A stretch of 64,000 nucleotides of DNA. It comes from Lycium barbarum (lineage: Eukaryota > Streptophyta > Magnoliopsida > Solanales > Solanaceae). A model generated the notes under the pieces. That model made no database searches. It was given only the letters and a program-made list of their open reading frames with translations, and was not told where the DNA came from. The translations under genes were made by a program, and so were the position numbers. Positions 47,288 through 57,475 of this stretch are shown here, piece by piece. Location of the stretch: NCBI RefSeq assembly GCF_019175385.1, contig NC_083348.1, positions 44,352,950 through 44,416,949 of the forward strand, given 5' to 3'. Each line of letters begins with the position of its first letter. Within the stretch, counting starts at the first letter, position 1.

Positions 47288-48893
47288 CCCGTTCAGTTCA
47301 GGGGTGATTCGGGTTAGGCGAGGCCACCCGTGCCACGATAATCCCAGTGTGGGAAGTTACATTAGGGCTAGTGCCGATTAGGTTCAGAGGTTTGCTATAC
47401 ATGTGGTCGTCCAGGCCATATTATGCGTGGTTGCCTCTCGGTTGGTGGTAGAGGTAGGACCCAGCCTTCAGGGTTGGTAGTCGGATCGTCATCATCTATA
47501 TGTCCTATGGGGCCAGGTTCACATGCGCCAGTCGGCCATGGTAGAGGCAGGGGGAGAGTCCCCAGTTCTAGCGGTCCTCAGCACCGTATTTATGCTTTGG
47601 CTGGACGCCAAGATCTCGAGTCTTCTCCTGATGTTATCACAGGTATATTATCGGTATTTTCTCATGATGTATATGCTTTGATAGATCTGGGCTCCATATT
47701 GTCATATGTCACTCCATATATTGCGGGTCGGTTTGGAGTCAAACCGGAGTCGATCAAACCTTTTGAGGTGTCTTCACCGGTTGGTGAATCAGTAATAGCT
47801 AGCCGAGTATATATAAATTGCATAGTTGTCATTTGTGACCATCGTACTATGGTTGATTTACATGAGTTAAAAATAGTGGATTTTAATGTTATCATGGGTA
47901 TGGATTGGTTGGCTTCTTGCTATGCCAATGTGGATTGTAGAATGAAAATGGTTCGTCTCCAGTTTCCGGGGAAACCAGTTTTAGAATGGAAAGGGAATAC
48001 TGCGTCACTAGAAGATAGGTTTATTTCCTATCTTAAGGCAAGGAAAATGATCACAAAAGGTTGCATGTATCATCTAGTTCGGGTTCAAGATGTAGAAGCT
48101 GAACCACCAAATCTTCAATCAGTCCCCGTGGTGAATGAGTTTTCGGATGTATTTCCAGATGAACTTCTGGGCCTTCCCCCGGAAAGAGAGATTGATTTTG
48201 CTATTGATGTGTAGCCAGGCACCAAGCCTATACCTATTCCACCTTATAGAATGGCTTCCGCAGAGTTGAAAGAGTTGAAGGAGCAATTGAAGGACTTGCT
48301 TGAGAAAGGCTTTATTAGGCCTAGTTCTTCCCCGTGGGGAGCACCCGTGTTGTTTGTACGAAAGAAAGATGGATCCTTGCGAAATGTGCATTAACTATCG
48401 GCAACTGAATAAGGTGACGATTAAGAATAAATATCCTCTTTTGAGGATTGATGACTTATTTGACCAATTACAATGCACCAAATGGTTTTCAAAGATAGAT
48501 TTGAGATCAGGGTATCATGAAGTGAGAGTTAGGGAGAAGGATATCCCTAAGACAACCTTTAGAACAAGATATGGCCATTTTGAGTTCCGGGTAATGTCAT
48601 TTGGGCTAACTAATGCACCAGCAGTATTTATGGATTTGATAAACAATGTGTTCCGGCCCTTCCTAGATTTATTTGTGATTGTATTCATCGATGATATCTT
48701 GGTGTATTCTAGGTCCGAGGTAGAACATGTGGATCATTTGCGTGCTGTCCTGAGAGTTCTTCAAACTCGAGAGTCATTCACCAAATTTTCTAAGTGTGAG
48801 TTTTGGTTGAACTCAGTGACATTTTTGGGGCACATTGTTTCAGCCGATGGTATTTGGGTAGATAGCCAAAAGATTGAGGCCGTGAAGACTTAG
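47288..48893 (+). pseudogene. Element B gag C-terminus, protease and reverse transcriptase (broken)
   Basis: Resumes in the Arg/Gly-rich linker before the nucleocapsid. The CysHis knuckle at about 47385-47430 is damaged. Protease motif ALIDLGSILSY has Pro and Thr replaced (normally DPGST), so it is probably inactive. A TAG at 48212-48214 and an extra base near 48381 break the RT N-terminal region. RT then reads [11 protein letters not shown] and FIDDILVYS with intact catalytic Asp. A TAG at about 48891 ends this block. The sequence parallels element C closely. Confidence 0.9.
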
Positions 48894-51066
48894 CCAAGTC
48901 CCACGACTCTTACAGAGGTTCATAGTTTTCTGGGCTTAGCAGGTTATTACAGGAGATTTGTAGAAGGCTTTTCTTCTATTTCTGCACCACTCACAAAGCT
49001 GACCCAGAAATTAGCAAAGTCTCTATGGACAGATGCTTATGAATGTAGTTTCCAAGAGCTAAAGGATAGATTAACTTCTGCCCCAGTCCTGACACTTCCA
49101 GAGGGATTGGAAGGTTATGTTGTTTATTGCGACACTTCGGGCGTTGGTCTAGGCTGTGTGTTGATGCAACATGGCAAAGTGATTGCATATGCTTCAAGGC
49201 AGTTACGGAAACATGAGAAAAATTAACCAACCCGTGACCTTGAATTGGCTGCAGTGATTCATGCATTGAAGATGTGGAGACATTATTTGTATGGTGTCCA
49301 CGTGGATATTTACACCGATCATAAGAGCCTTCAGTATATCTTCAAGCAGAAAGAGTTGAATTTACGGCAACGACGGTGGTTGGAATTGCTAAAAGACTAT
49401 GATGTTGATATCCTGTATGACCCCGGAAAGGCAAATGTTGTGGCTGATGCTCTTAGCCGTAGATCTATGGGAAGTTTAGGTAATGTTCGGCTAGAGAAGA
49501 GAGAGATGACTCGTGAGCTCCAGCAGTTAGCTAGCCCAGGAGTTCGAGTAGTGGACTCAGGTAGCATAGGAGCTACCATTCAGAATTCAGCAGTTTCGTC
49601 GCTAGTAGTGGAAGTGAAAGAGCGACAGTACGAAGATCCCATGCTAATTTATTATAGAGATACACTCCCTCAGAAGGAGAAGTCATTATTTGAGATCGCA
49701 GGAGACGGAGTTCTCCGATGCCGAGGCAGATTATATGTTCCTGATGTGGTAGGATTACGCCACCAAATTTTGAGAGAAGCCCATTGCTCCCGTTATTCTA
49801 TCCACCCCGGAGCAACGAAAATGTATCATGGTCTTAAATCTATATATTAGTGGAATGGGATGAAGAAGAATATAGCCGAATTCGTAGCTCAATGTCCCAA
49901 CTGTCAACAAGTGAAAATCGAGCACCAAAAGCCAGGCGGATTGTTGCAAGCTATAGAGATTCCAACTTGGAAGTGGGAAGTAATTAACACGGACTTCATT
50001 ACAGGCTTACCTCGTTCTCGACGTAAGTATGATTCTATATGGGTGATTGTGGATAGACTCACGAAGTCAACTCATTTCTTACTAGTCAGAACTACATATG
50101 TGGGAGAAGATTATGCGAAGCTTTATGTTAAAGAGATAGTGCGACTTCACAGTGTTCCAGTAGCTATTATCTCTGATAGAGGAACTCAGTTTACAGCTAA
50201 TTTTTGGAAATCCTTCCAAGAGGGTTTGGCGACTCATGTAAGTCTTAGCACGACATTTCATCCATAGACTGATGGACAAGCTGAACGTAACATTCAGATT
50301 CTCGAGGATATGCTACAGGAATGTATGCTGGATTTTGGAGGTAATTGGGATCATCACTTACCACTTATTGAATTTGCTTATAACAATAATTATCATTCTA
50401 GCATCCAAATGGCACCGTATGAGGCTTTATATGGGCGGAAGTGTAGATCCCCAATTGGGTGGTTTGAAGTAGGAGAAACTAAATTGATAGGGCCAGACTT
50501 TGTCCAGCAAGCCATAGAGAAAGTCAAGCTTATACGGAATCGATTGGTGACAGCTCAAAGTCATCAAAAGTCATATGCGGATAATCGTCGAAGGGACTTA
50601 GAGTTCCAAGTTAAAGATTGGGTATTCTTAAAAGTGTCACCAATGAAGGGTGCAATGAGATTTGGCAAAAAAGGGAAGCTTAGTCCCCGGTACATTGGGC
50701 CTTATGAGATTGTGCGCAAGGTAGGCGAAGTGGCTTACAAATTAGATCTACCTCCTGATTTGGAGTCAGTTCACCCAGTTTTCCATGTCTCTATGATTCG
50801 TAAGTGTGTTGGAGATCCTACTAGGATCGTGCCAGTAAATGATGTTCAAGTGACAGAAAGATTGGCTTATGAAGAGGTACCCATTGCCTTATTAGATAGG
50901 CAAGTACGGAGGCTTAGAAACAAAGAAGTGGCTTCAGTTAAGGTTTTGTGGAGAACCAATAACGGAGAATAAACGACTTGGGAAGCGGAAGAAAAAAATG
51001 AAATCCAACTACCCGCACTTATTTCAACCCCCGGAAGAGATCCCAGTTGAGACATCAAGCTCATGA
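48894..51066 (+). pseudogene. Element B RNase H, integrase and chromodomain-like end (broken)
   Basis: RNase H ([41 protein letters not shown]), integrase zinc finger ([23 protein letters not shown]), core ([15 protein letters not shown]; Glu after DGQAE) and [18 protein letters not shown] and a chromodomain-like tail ending at 51066. Stops occur at about 49225, 49849, 50265 and 50970; most are single-base changes of Gln, Trp or Tyr codons. Each domain is recognisable, so decay has been mainly by point mutation. Confidence 0.9.
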
Positions 51067-51255
51067 GGTATGTATGTTTTCTTTTTATGCATTTGGGTCG
51101 TGTGTGGCCAAACTCTAATGCTATTATGTTGTGGCCCTATGAGGCATTATTATTATGGGCTGTTGTGATAGGATGGTAGTGCCATATTACAGGGGGAACT
51201 CTGGTGAAATTTTATAGAATCCCCGAGAACCTAACATTCGAGGACGAATTTTCTT

Positions 51256-51278
51256 AAGGGGGGGGGGGGGGGGAAGAA
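51256..51278 (+). other. Polypurine tract of element B, expanded to 16 G
   Basis: After TTCTTAA comes an uninterrupted run of 16 G (51258-51273), then AAGAA and the LTR. Other elements here have 6-8 G. Confidence 0.9.
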
Positions 51279-53123
51279 TGTTACACCTCGGGAAATTCTC
51301 CGTTGATGCACAGTGAATAGGCTAACGAAGGGCATGAAGTATACAATGTTTCAATAAGTAAGAAATAACATTTGATGACCCTAACTGAGATTGCAAAGAC
51401 ATTTGAGGTAAGAGAAAGAAGTTTTGCCAAGGAAGGCAAGGTATACGTTATGTATCGGAAAGGATTTACGAGTACCAAATTAATGATGAATTAATGATGT
51501 TTTGGAGAAGAGTTATAACTTCCTTTATATTGTTAACGAGGTGCTAAACAAGTGTTAAGAAGGTTCCATAAGGATTGGAGATCAAACGAGTCGACGAGAA
51601 CGAGTTCCGAAAAGCTGGGCATTATACGGCCCAACATACTGGCCGTATATTCAGCCCAGATTGGCAGCCTTCACTGGGCCAAAAGTGCGGCCAAACATAT
51701 GGTCAGTATAATTTATACGGACCGTATGTTGGTCCGTGAAATCAAAGCGGGACAGATTGTGAGATATTAAAAAGGGGACCAAGTTCATTTCATTTCATTT
51801 CATCTTCACTCCCCTTCTCTCAAGAACTCTCTAGAAAATTTCTCCACACCTCTCCCACAAGAATTCAAGAGATATTAATGATCAAATTCATCAACCGATA
51901 GAATCAAGTGTAAGAAACTCATTAAAGTCATCCAAGACAAGAAATCCAAGTGGAAGTGGAACTAGGGTTTTTCTCAAGTGAAGTGTCTCCACCCAAAGTC
52001 CATTCCTACACCATCTAAGGTAAGTTTTATGGTAATTCCATGTTTTTTAAAGTATTGAGGCGTCGAAAGACTCGGATTGTAGAAGGAGATAGGAAATGGG
52101 TCATGAATGTGAGAATAGTATCATTTTTTAGTAGTAGCTTGGATTGAATGATGATTCTTGATATGTTGTGATTATGATTATGTTATAAATGACATTAAGA
52201 ACATGGGATAGGCATTGTATATGAGTGAATGTAATAGTATGCTATGACCATGGATATGGATGATTTGAAGTGAATCGAGGAATATGGATAATGTAGGTGA
52301 ATGAAGACTATTTCTATGATGTTGTGAATGTTATTATAGATGTTTAGGAGTTGATATATGATATGGGGGAAGTTGTATAAATAAAGGAGATACTGCCCAA
52401 TTTTCTCTAGCTTTAGTCAAGTACACTAAGCTATCGAATGTCTAATGTTAGTATAAATTCTAATGAAGGTAGAAACGAGAGCATTGAAGGAGAAATGGAA
52501 GGTCCCTATGAAAATCAAGTAAGTGTTTATGACGACGGTTCTACTACCTCCCATCTTGTGCTATTCCTTATGTTGTCTTCTATGCTTCCATAATGATGTT
52601 GATTATGCTTTACATACTCAGTACATTATTCGTACTGACGTCCTTTTATTTGTGGACACTGTGTCATGTCCGCAGGTGGCCAGGGAGACAGGCTGGATCC
52701 ATAGCTCTATTACTTAGGGACTACGTAGCAGAGCTCCATTTCATTCGGAGCTACAACTTTTGGTAACTATATTCTTTTGTGTACATACTTATGGGCATGG
52801 CGGGGTCCTGTCCCGCCTATATGATGTGACATACTCTCTTAGAGGTTCGTAGACATATGTATATGGCTAGATGTATTTGGCCTTGTCGGCTTATATTTTG
52901 GATATCATTTTGTTAACCTCGTCGGCTTATGTACATTGATATGGGCATTGTTATTGACGGTGATATAAATCCATTGTTGCCCAATGGGATTAGTATGAAT
53001 GATATATAAAAAGTATGATTTAGCTATGTGTCTCACCTAGATGTAAATGGGAATGTATGATAAGAGGTTCCCGGGTGGGTTAGCACCGGATACCTGTCAT
53101 GGCCCTCCGGTTGGGTCGTGACA
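51279..53123 (+). repeat. 3' LTR of element B
   Basis: 1845 bp from TGTTACACCTCGG to GGGTCGTGACA. It is uninterrupted and so shows the empty target sites of A (near 51487) and C (near 52449). About 550 bp are deleted near 52490 relative to the 5' LTR, taking the second donor site. Donor CTAAG|GTAAGTTTT (GT at 52020) is intact. Hairpin module 52609-52819 has TCAGTAC-7 nt-GTACTGA and GGCGGG-GTCCTGT-CCCGCC. Confidence 0.95.
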
Positions 53124-54330
53124 AATACGGTACCCAAACCCATACGGGATGCATCACAATAGACCGCGAAGTCCTTCCCTTCCTCGGGTAAGTCTAGGAT
53201 CGGGGTTGTAGTCAAAAGAAGGTTGTGCTTTTGAAAGATCTCCTCACAATCATCCGTCCACTGGAAGGGTACATCCTTTTGAGTCAATCTAGTTAAGGAT
53301 GAAGCAATGGCTGCAAAGCCTTTCACAAAACGGCGGTAGTAGCTAGCCAAACCCATAAAACTACGAATCTCGGTAACAGTAGTGGGTCTTGCCCAACTTT
53401 TCACAGCCTCAATCTTCTGTGGATCAACCATAATTCCTTCCTTGGACACCACGTGACCCAAGAATGCCACAGAGTCTAGCCAGAACTCACACTTGGTAAA
53501 CTTCATAAACAAACTATGTTTCTTCAACAACCCAAGGACGGTACGAAGATGGCTCTCATGCTCCACTCTACTCTTGGAATACACCAAGATGTCATCAATG
53601 AACACAATCACAAAATAATCAAGGAATGGCCTAAATATGCCCTTCATTAATGTCATAAATGTAGCTGGGGTGTTGGTAAGCCCAAAAGACATCACTAGAA
53701 ACTCATAGTGGCCATATCTCGTCCGGAATGCTGTCTTCGGGATGTACTCCGTCCTAATTTTCAACTGGTGATAATCGGAACACAAATCAATCTTAGAAAA
53801 AACTGAAGCACCCTGAAGCTGGTCAAATAGGTTATCAATATGAGGCATAGGGCAATTATTCTGAATAGTGACTTTGTTCAACTGGCGGTAATCAGTGCAT
53901 ATCCTCATGGTTCTATCCTTCCTCTTCATAGATAATACCGGAGCACCCCAAGGGGAGACACTCGGTTTAATGAACCCTTTGCTCAATAAATCCTGTAGTT
54001 TTTCCTTAAGTTCCCTCAACTCAGCGGGTGCTATTCGATATGGTGCGATAGAAATGGGGCTAGTGCCCAGCTCTACATCGATGCAGAAATTAATGTCGCG
54101 ATCGGGTGGCATGCCCGGTAAGTTTGTCGGGAATACCGCCGCGAAGTTGCTCACAATAGAGATAGACTCAAGAGATGGGGATGCAACAATCGTATCACGA
54201 ACGTGCGCCAAATACGCTAAACATCCCTTCCTTACTAACCTCTTCGCCCGAAGGTATGAAATGATTTTATTCGGAGCGGGACTAGGAGTGACCCTCAACT
54301 CTAGCCTAGGAGTGCCCCTCCATTCTACAA
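53124..54330 (-). pseudogene. Element D protease end, reverse transcriptase and start of RNase H
   Basis: An open minus-strand frame without internal stops. It begins near VEWRG, covers the linker (GLPPDR-like [10 protein letters not shown]), RT fingers ([18 protein letters not shown]), [11 protein letters not shown], the catalytic [20 protein letters not shown] and the start of RNase H ([13 protein letters not shown]). It is cut at 53123 by element B and continues at 20221. Gag and the protease core are gone: at 54331 the sequence jumps into D's own LTR. Reading beyond 53123 enters the LTR of B and is artefactual. Confidence 0.9.
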
Positions 54331-54367
54331 TGGTAATGATTAAAGAGGAGTAAATGATCAGGCAAGA
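54331..54367 (-). repeat. Scrap of element D right LTR
   Basis: 37 bp (TGGTAATGATTAAAGAGG onwards to GGCAAGA) match 9495-9531 in D's left LTR with one change. D pol has thus been joined to the middle of D's other LTR by a deletion that removed gag, the primer site and about 2 kb of LTR. Element F is inserted directly after it. Confidence 0.8.
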
Positions 54368-54645
54368 TGTCACGACCCGACTAGGGGCCGTGACGGGTAC
54401 TCGGGGCTAACCACTGAGCACCACTCGTCCTGCTACTCATCAGACTCATTGAACGTTCTTTTATCAAATTCGTACTCAAATCATAAGAAAAATCATTTTT
54501 CATTTGAGAATATAGATACTTTTATATACATAAGCCTTTCGGATATCAAAATGATAATGTATATATATATACAATAGTAACCTCGTGAGACCATATAACC
54601 CACAACTGTGTTTCTACGAGCCTCTACTAGAGTGCTAGACATAGG

Positions 54646-54850
54646 GACGGGACAGGACCCCGTCGTGCCCAAAATATACACATGTACACAAATAACGATC
54701 AAAGGCACCTTCGGAACAATGGAGTGCTCTCAAATCAGCTACTAGCCCCTACGAGTCTGGATCAGGATCACCTCCTTGTCTACCTGTGGGCATGAAAACA
54801 ACGTCCAAAGAAAACGGATGTCAGTACGAACATTGTACGGAGTATGAGAG
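54646..54850 (-). other. Conserved LTR hairpin module, F copy
   Basis: Minus strand: CCGTAC-7 nt-GTACTGA; ATCC/GGAC arms; CATGCCCACAG|GTAG; then GACGGG-GTCCTGT-CCCGTC. The A-T second pair of the last stem replaces the G-C of element B. The right LTR carries the first hairpins at 61957-62020. Confidence 0.65.
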
Positions 54851-55231
54851 GCATAAACAATAATAATACGTCAATGAGATAAATGAGGCATAAAATAAAG
54901 GGCAATTGTATCTAACTATCACTTACAAAAGAAACAATACATACTGGCTTAGTTCATAATCGTCTTCATGTCATATATGCATAAATGTATAAGCTGCGCG
55001 TCCATATAGGTACGGTGTGATAATAATTAACCTGCGTCTAGGCCTCCATCGTCCGGGGTATAAGCTGCCCACTGCAGTGGTGTGTCTGCCCATGCCATAT
55101 AGGCACGGTGTAATATCATTACATATACTCATCATAATGCATGTATAATAACTCAAAGATTGCTATACTTTATCAAGGTGACATAAGGTCGTGAACCCCC
55201 GATTCCATTATGGAACATCTATAAGTATTTA

Positions 55232-55420
55232 GCCTCACCTTGAAAGAAATAGTATATAAGGTGAGTGTATACAATAAATGACATCATTAACTTTATGGTA
55301 TTCTGCCTCACCTTGAAGGGAACAATGTATAAGGTGAGTGTATACAATAAATGACATCATTAACTTTATGGTATTCTGCCTCACCTTGAAGGGAACAATG
55401 TATAAGGTGAGAGTATACAT
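55232..55420 (-). repeat. 73-bp repeats containing CTCACCTT...AAGGTGAG inverted repeats
   Basis: GCCTCACCTTGAA starts at 55232, 55305 and 55378, each followed within 30 bp by AAGGTGAG, so each unit can fold as an 8-bp hairpin. The right LTR has the same three units (62406-62595). Element E has a single such inverted repeat near 11900-11936. Confidence 0.9.
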
Positions 55421-56419
55421 CATTAGCGTTATAGGAACATCATGTCATAAACTCTAGAATATTTATACTTAACTCATCATCATCATTATTGAACTCATAA
55501 TATATCTCTCATCTCATATGGCTATTCATGGACATAGGCTATTAGTTTTCCGAGATATAGAGGATTGATGGAGAAGAAGGAAAATCATACCATAGGATTC
55601 ATGCCATAGAAAGAAAGGACTAGCCTCACATACCTTTTACGTTTAACAAATCTATCACTTGCTTGTTCTTCTTTGATGCCCACGTTTCTACCGTCAAGAG
55701 AAGTCGCATGAACATTAGCTAATCAATTACTTAAACGTTCTTACTAAGGCTAAAGAAAATTGGGCAGCATTTCCTTTGTTTCTACTACTTTATCCATATC
55801 ATATTTCAACTCCCAAACAATCATAACAACAATTACAATATAATAGGCAACAATCATCATTCATCTACATCATTCGCATTTCGTAATTTCACTCCAATTT
55901 CTCCATAATCATAGTCATAGTTCATTATTGCATTTTCTCACATATAATACTTATTCCATGTTCTAAATGTCGTTCATAACATATTTACAATCTCAACATA
56001 TCAAGATTCATGATTCATATTAATCTACTATTCATAATTGCCACTAATCTCATCTTTTGTAATCCATTTTCCATCTTCTTCCATAATCCAAGTGTTTCAA
56101 CTTTTCCAAATTTTAAACAACATGGAGTAATCATGAAACTCACCTTTGAATGCGTAGGAACGGGTTTTAGTTGGCAATACCTTACTTGGAGGAAACCCTA
56201 ACTTCACTCCCAAGAGAATTCTTGAGTTGGACTGACCCTAGTGAGCTTTATGCACTTGACCCACTTGAATTCTTGATATTGATCTTTGTTTTCCTTTGTA
56301 TTCTTGTAGATGGAGTATGTGGAACCTTCTAGAGGTATTGAGAGTGATGAAGAAGCGTGTGGGAAATGAAATTAATAAAGTAGGATCACATTTGTATAAT
56401 TGAACTTACTCAGCCTGTC

Positions 56420-56580
56420 GGGACTTCTACGGACATTTGTACGGTCCGTGGAACATTGCACGGTCCGTACAAGTGGTCGTGGTTCATCACCATGGAACAC
56501 TTCGTTGCTTTTGGGTTATACGGACCATTATACGGTCCGTATAATATTCCACGAGCCGTATAATGTGGTCGTGTAACTCA
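56420..56580 (-). promoter_or_regulatory. ACGGTCCGT palindrome cluster in F LTR
   Basis: ACGGTCCGTG, ACGGTCCGTAC and similar words repeat about eight times, followed on the minus strand by TATACAAATG (probable TATA). Right LTR equivalent: about 63605-63735, with several mutated copies. Confidence 0.55.
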
Positions 56581-56867
56581 CAGTTTTTCCGCAGTTGTTC
56601 TCGTCGTGTCGTTTGATCTCCAATCCTTATACAACCTTCTTAACACTTGTTTAATACTTCATTAATGATCTAAACATCCTTATAACTAGTCCTCAAGACC
56701 TTACCAAACAATCCTTATTCCATCAATTCGTATAACTTCAAGATCTTTAACGTTGGCATTCTAAGACCACCAAATATTCGTCTTATAGTTTTAAGAACTT
56801 CCTGTTACCCTCAAGCTCGCATTGGCTCATTCATTATGCGACGACATGAAATTTTCAAGGTGTAACA

Positions 56868-56890
56868 CTCTTCCCCCCCTTTTTGGAACA
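56868..56890 (-). other. Polypurine tract of element F
   Basis: Minus-strand purine tract with eight G (AAAAAGGGGGGGAAGAG) against the LTR, and the ACATTCGAGGACAAATGTTC phrase beyond it. Confidence 0.85.
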
Positions 56891-57074
56891 TTTGTCCTCG
56901 AATGTTAAACACTGGGGAATTCTACGAATATTTTGCCCGTGTTTCCCCTGTAATATAGCACTACCATCCTGTCACAACATCCCACAATAATATTGCCTCA
57001 CAGGGCCACAACAAAATAGCACTATAATTTGGCCACACATGACCAAAAGCATGAAAAGAAATCATACATACCTC

Positions 57075-57475
57075 ATAATGTTTGTGTTTTATCTTGAATC
57101 TCTTCTGGGGCTGAAATAAGTGCGGACACGTGGATTTCATATTTTCTTCCGCTTCCCGAGTCAGTCTTATTGGTTGTTATCTTTCCATAAGACCTTAACT
57201 GAGGCCACTTCTTTATTTCGAGGTCTCCGTACTTGCCTATCTAATGTGGCAATGGGTGCCTTTTCATAGATCAACTTTTCTGTCACTTGAACATCATTTA
57301 CTGGCATGATCCTAGTAGGATTTCCAACATATTTATGAAGCATCGAAACATGTAAAACTGGGTGAACTGACTCCAAATCTGGAGGTAGATCTAATTCATA
57401 AGCCACCTTGTCTATTTCGCACACAATCTCATAAGGCCTAATGCATCGAGGACTAAGCTTCCCCTTCATTCAGTG
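57075..57475 (-). pseudogene. Element F: remaining C-terminal end of pol
   Basis: The minus strand from 57469 reads KGKLSPRCIRPYEIV (the GPY/F integrase module, with Gly changed to Arg), ELDLPPDLESVHPVLHVSML and the chromodomain-like stretch TLDRQVRRPRNKEVASVKVLW, to about 57167; the last residues continue in a shifted frame. Upstream, pol ends abruptly at 57476, where unrelated non-coding DNA begins. No RT, RNase H or integrase core exists in F. Confidence 0.88.

Larger units (their letters stand above)
20222..53123 (+). mobile_element. Element B: Ty3/Gypsy chromovirus, interrupted by A, C and J
   Basis: 5' LTR in three blocks (20222-20430, 31428-32442, 42428-43642), primer site at 43647, broken gag-pol to 51066, purine tract and 3' LTR 51279-53123. 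The flanks (AAAAT on the left, AATAC on the right) match at 3 of 5 positions, so the target duplication has decayed. The host sequence is D's RNase H, which reads continuously across the insertion. The two LTRs differ by many substitutions, by a ~550-bp deletion in the 3' copy and by a ~40-bp length difference near 31600. B is clearly older than A and C. Confidence 0.9.
54368..56867 (-). repeat. Left (3') LTR of element F
   Basis: 2500 bp, TGTCACGACCCGACT to TTTCAAGGTGTAACA. On the minus strand: ACGGTCCGT cluster (56420-56580), donor CAAAG|GTGAGTTTC (56142-56143), second donor AAAAG|GTATGTGAGG (55632-55633), 73-bp repeats (55232-55420) and the hairpin module (54646-54850). Confidence 0.92.

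Noticed and set aside
53033..53123. C-terminal 30 codons of the long minus ORF ending at 53033
   Set aside because: This part lies in the LTR of B; the true D reading frame continues at 20221 on the other side of the insertion.
55232..55420. CRISPR-like evenly spaced repeats
   Set aside because: The repeat covers the whole 73-bp period with no distinct spacers, and the context is a plant LTR.
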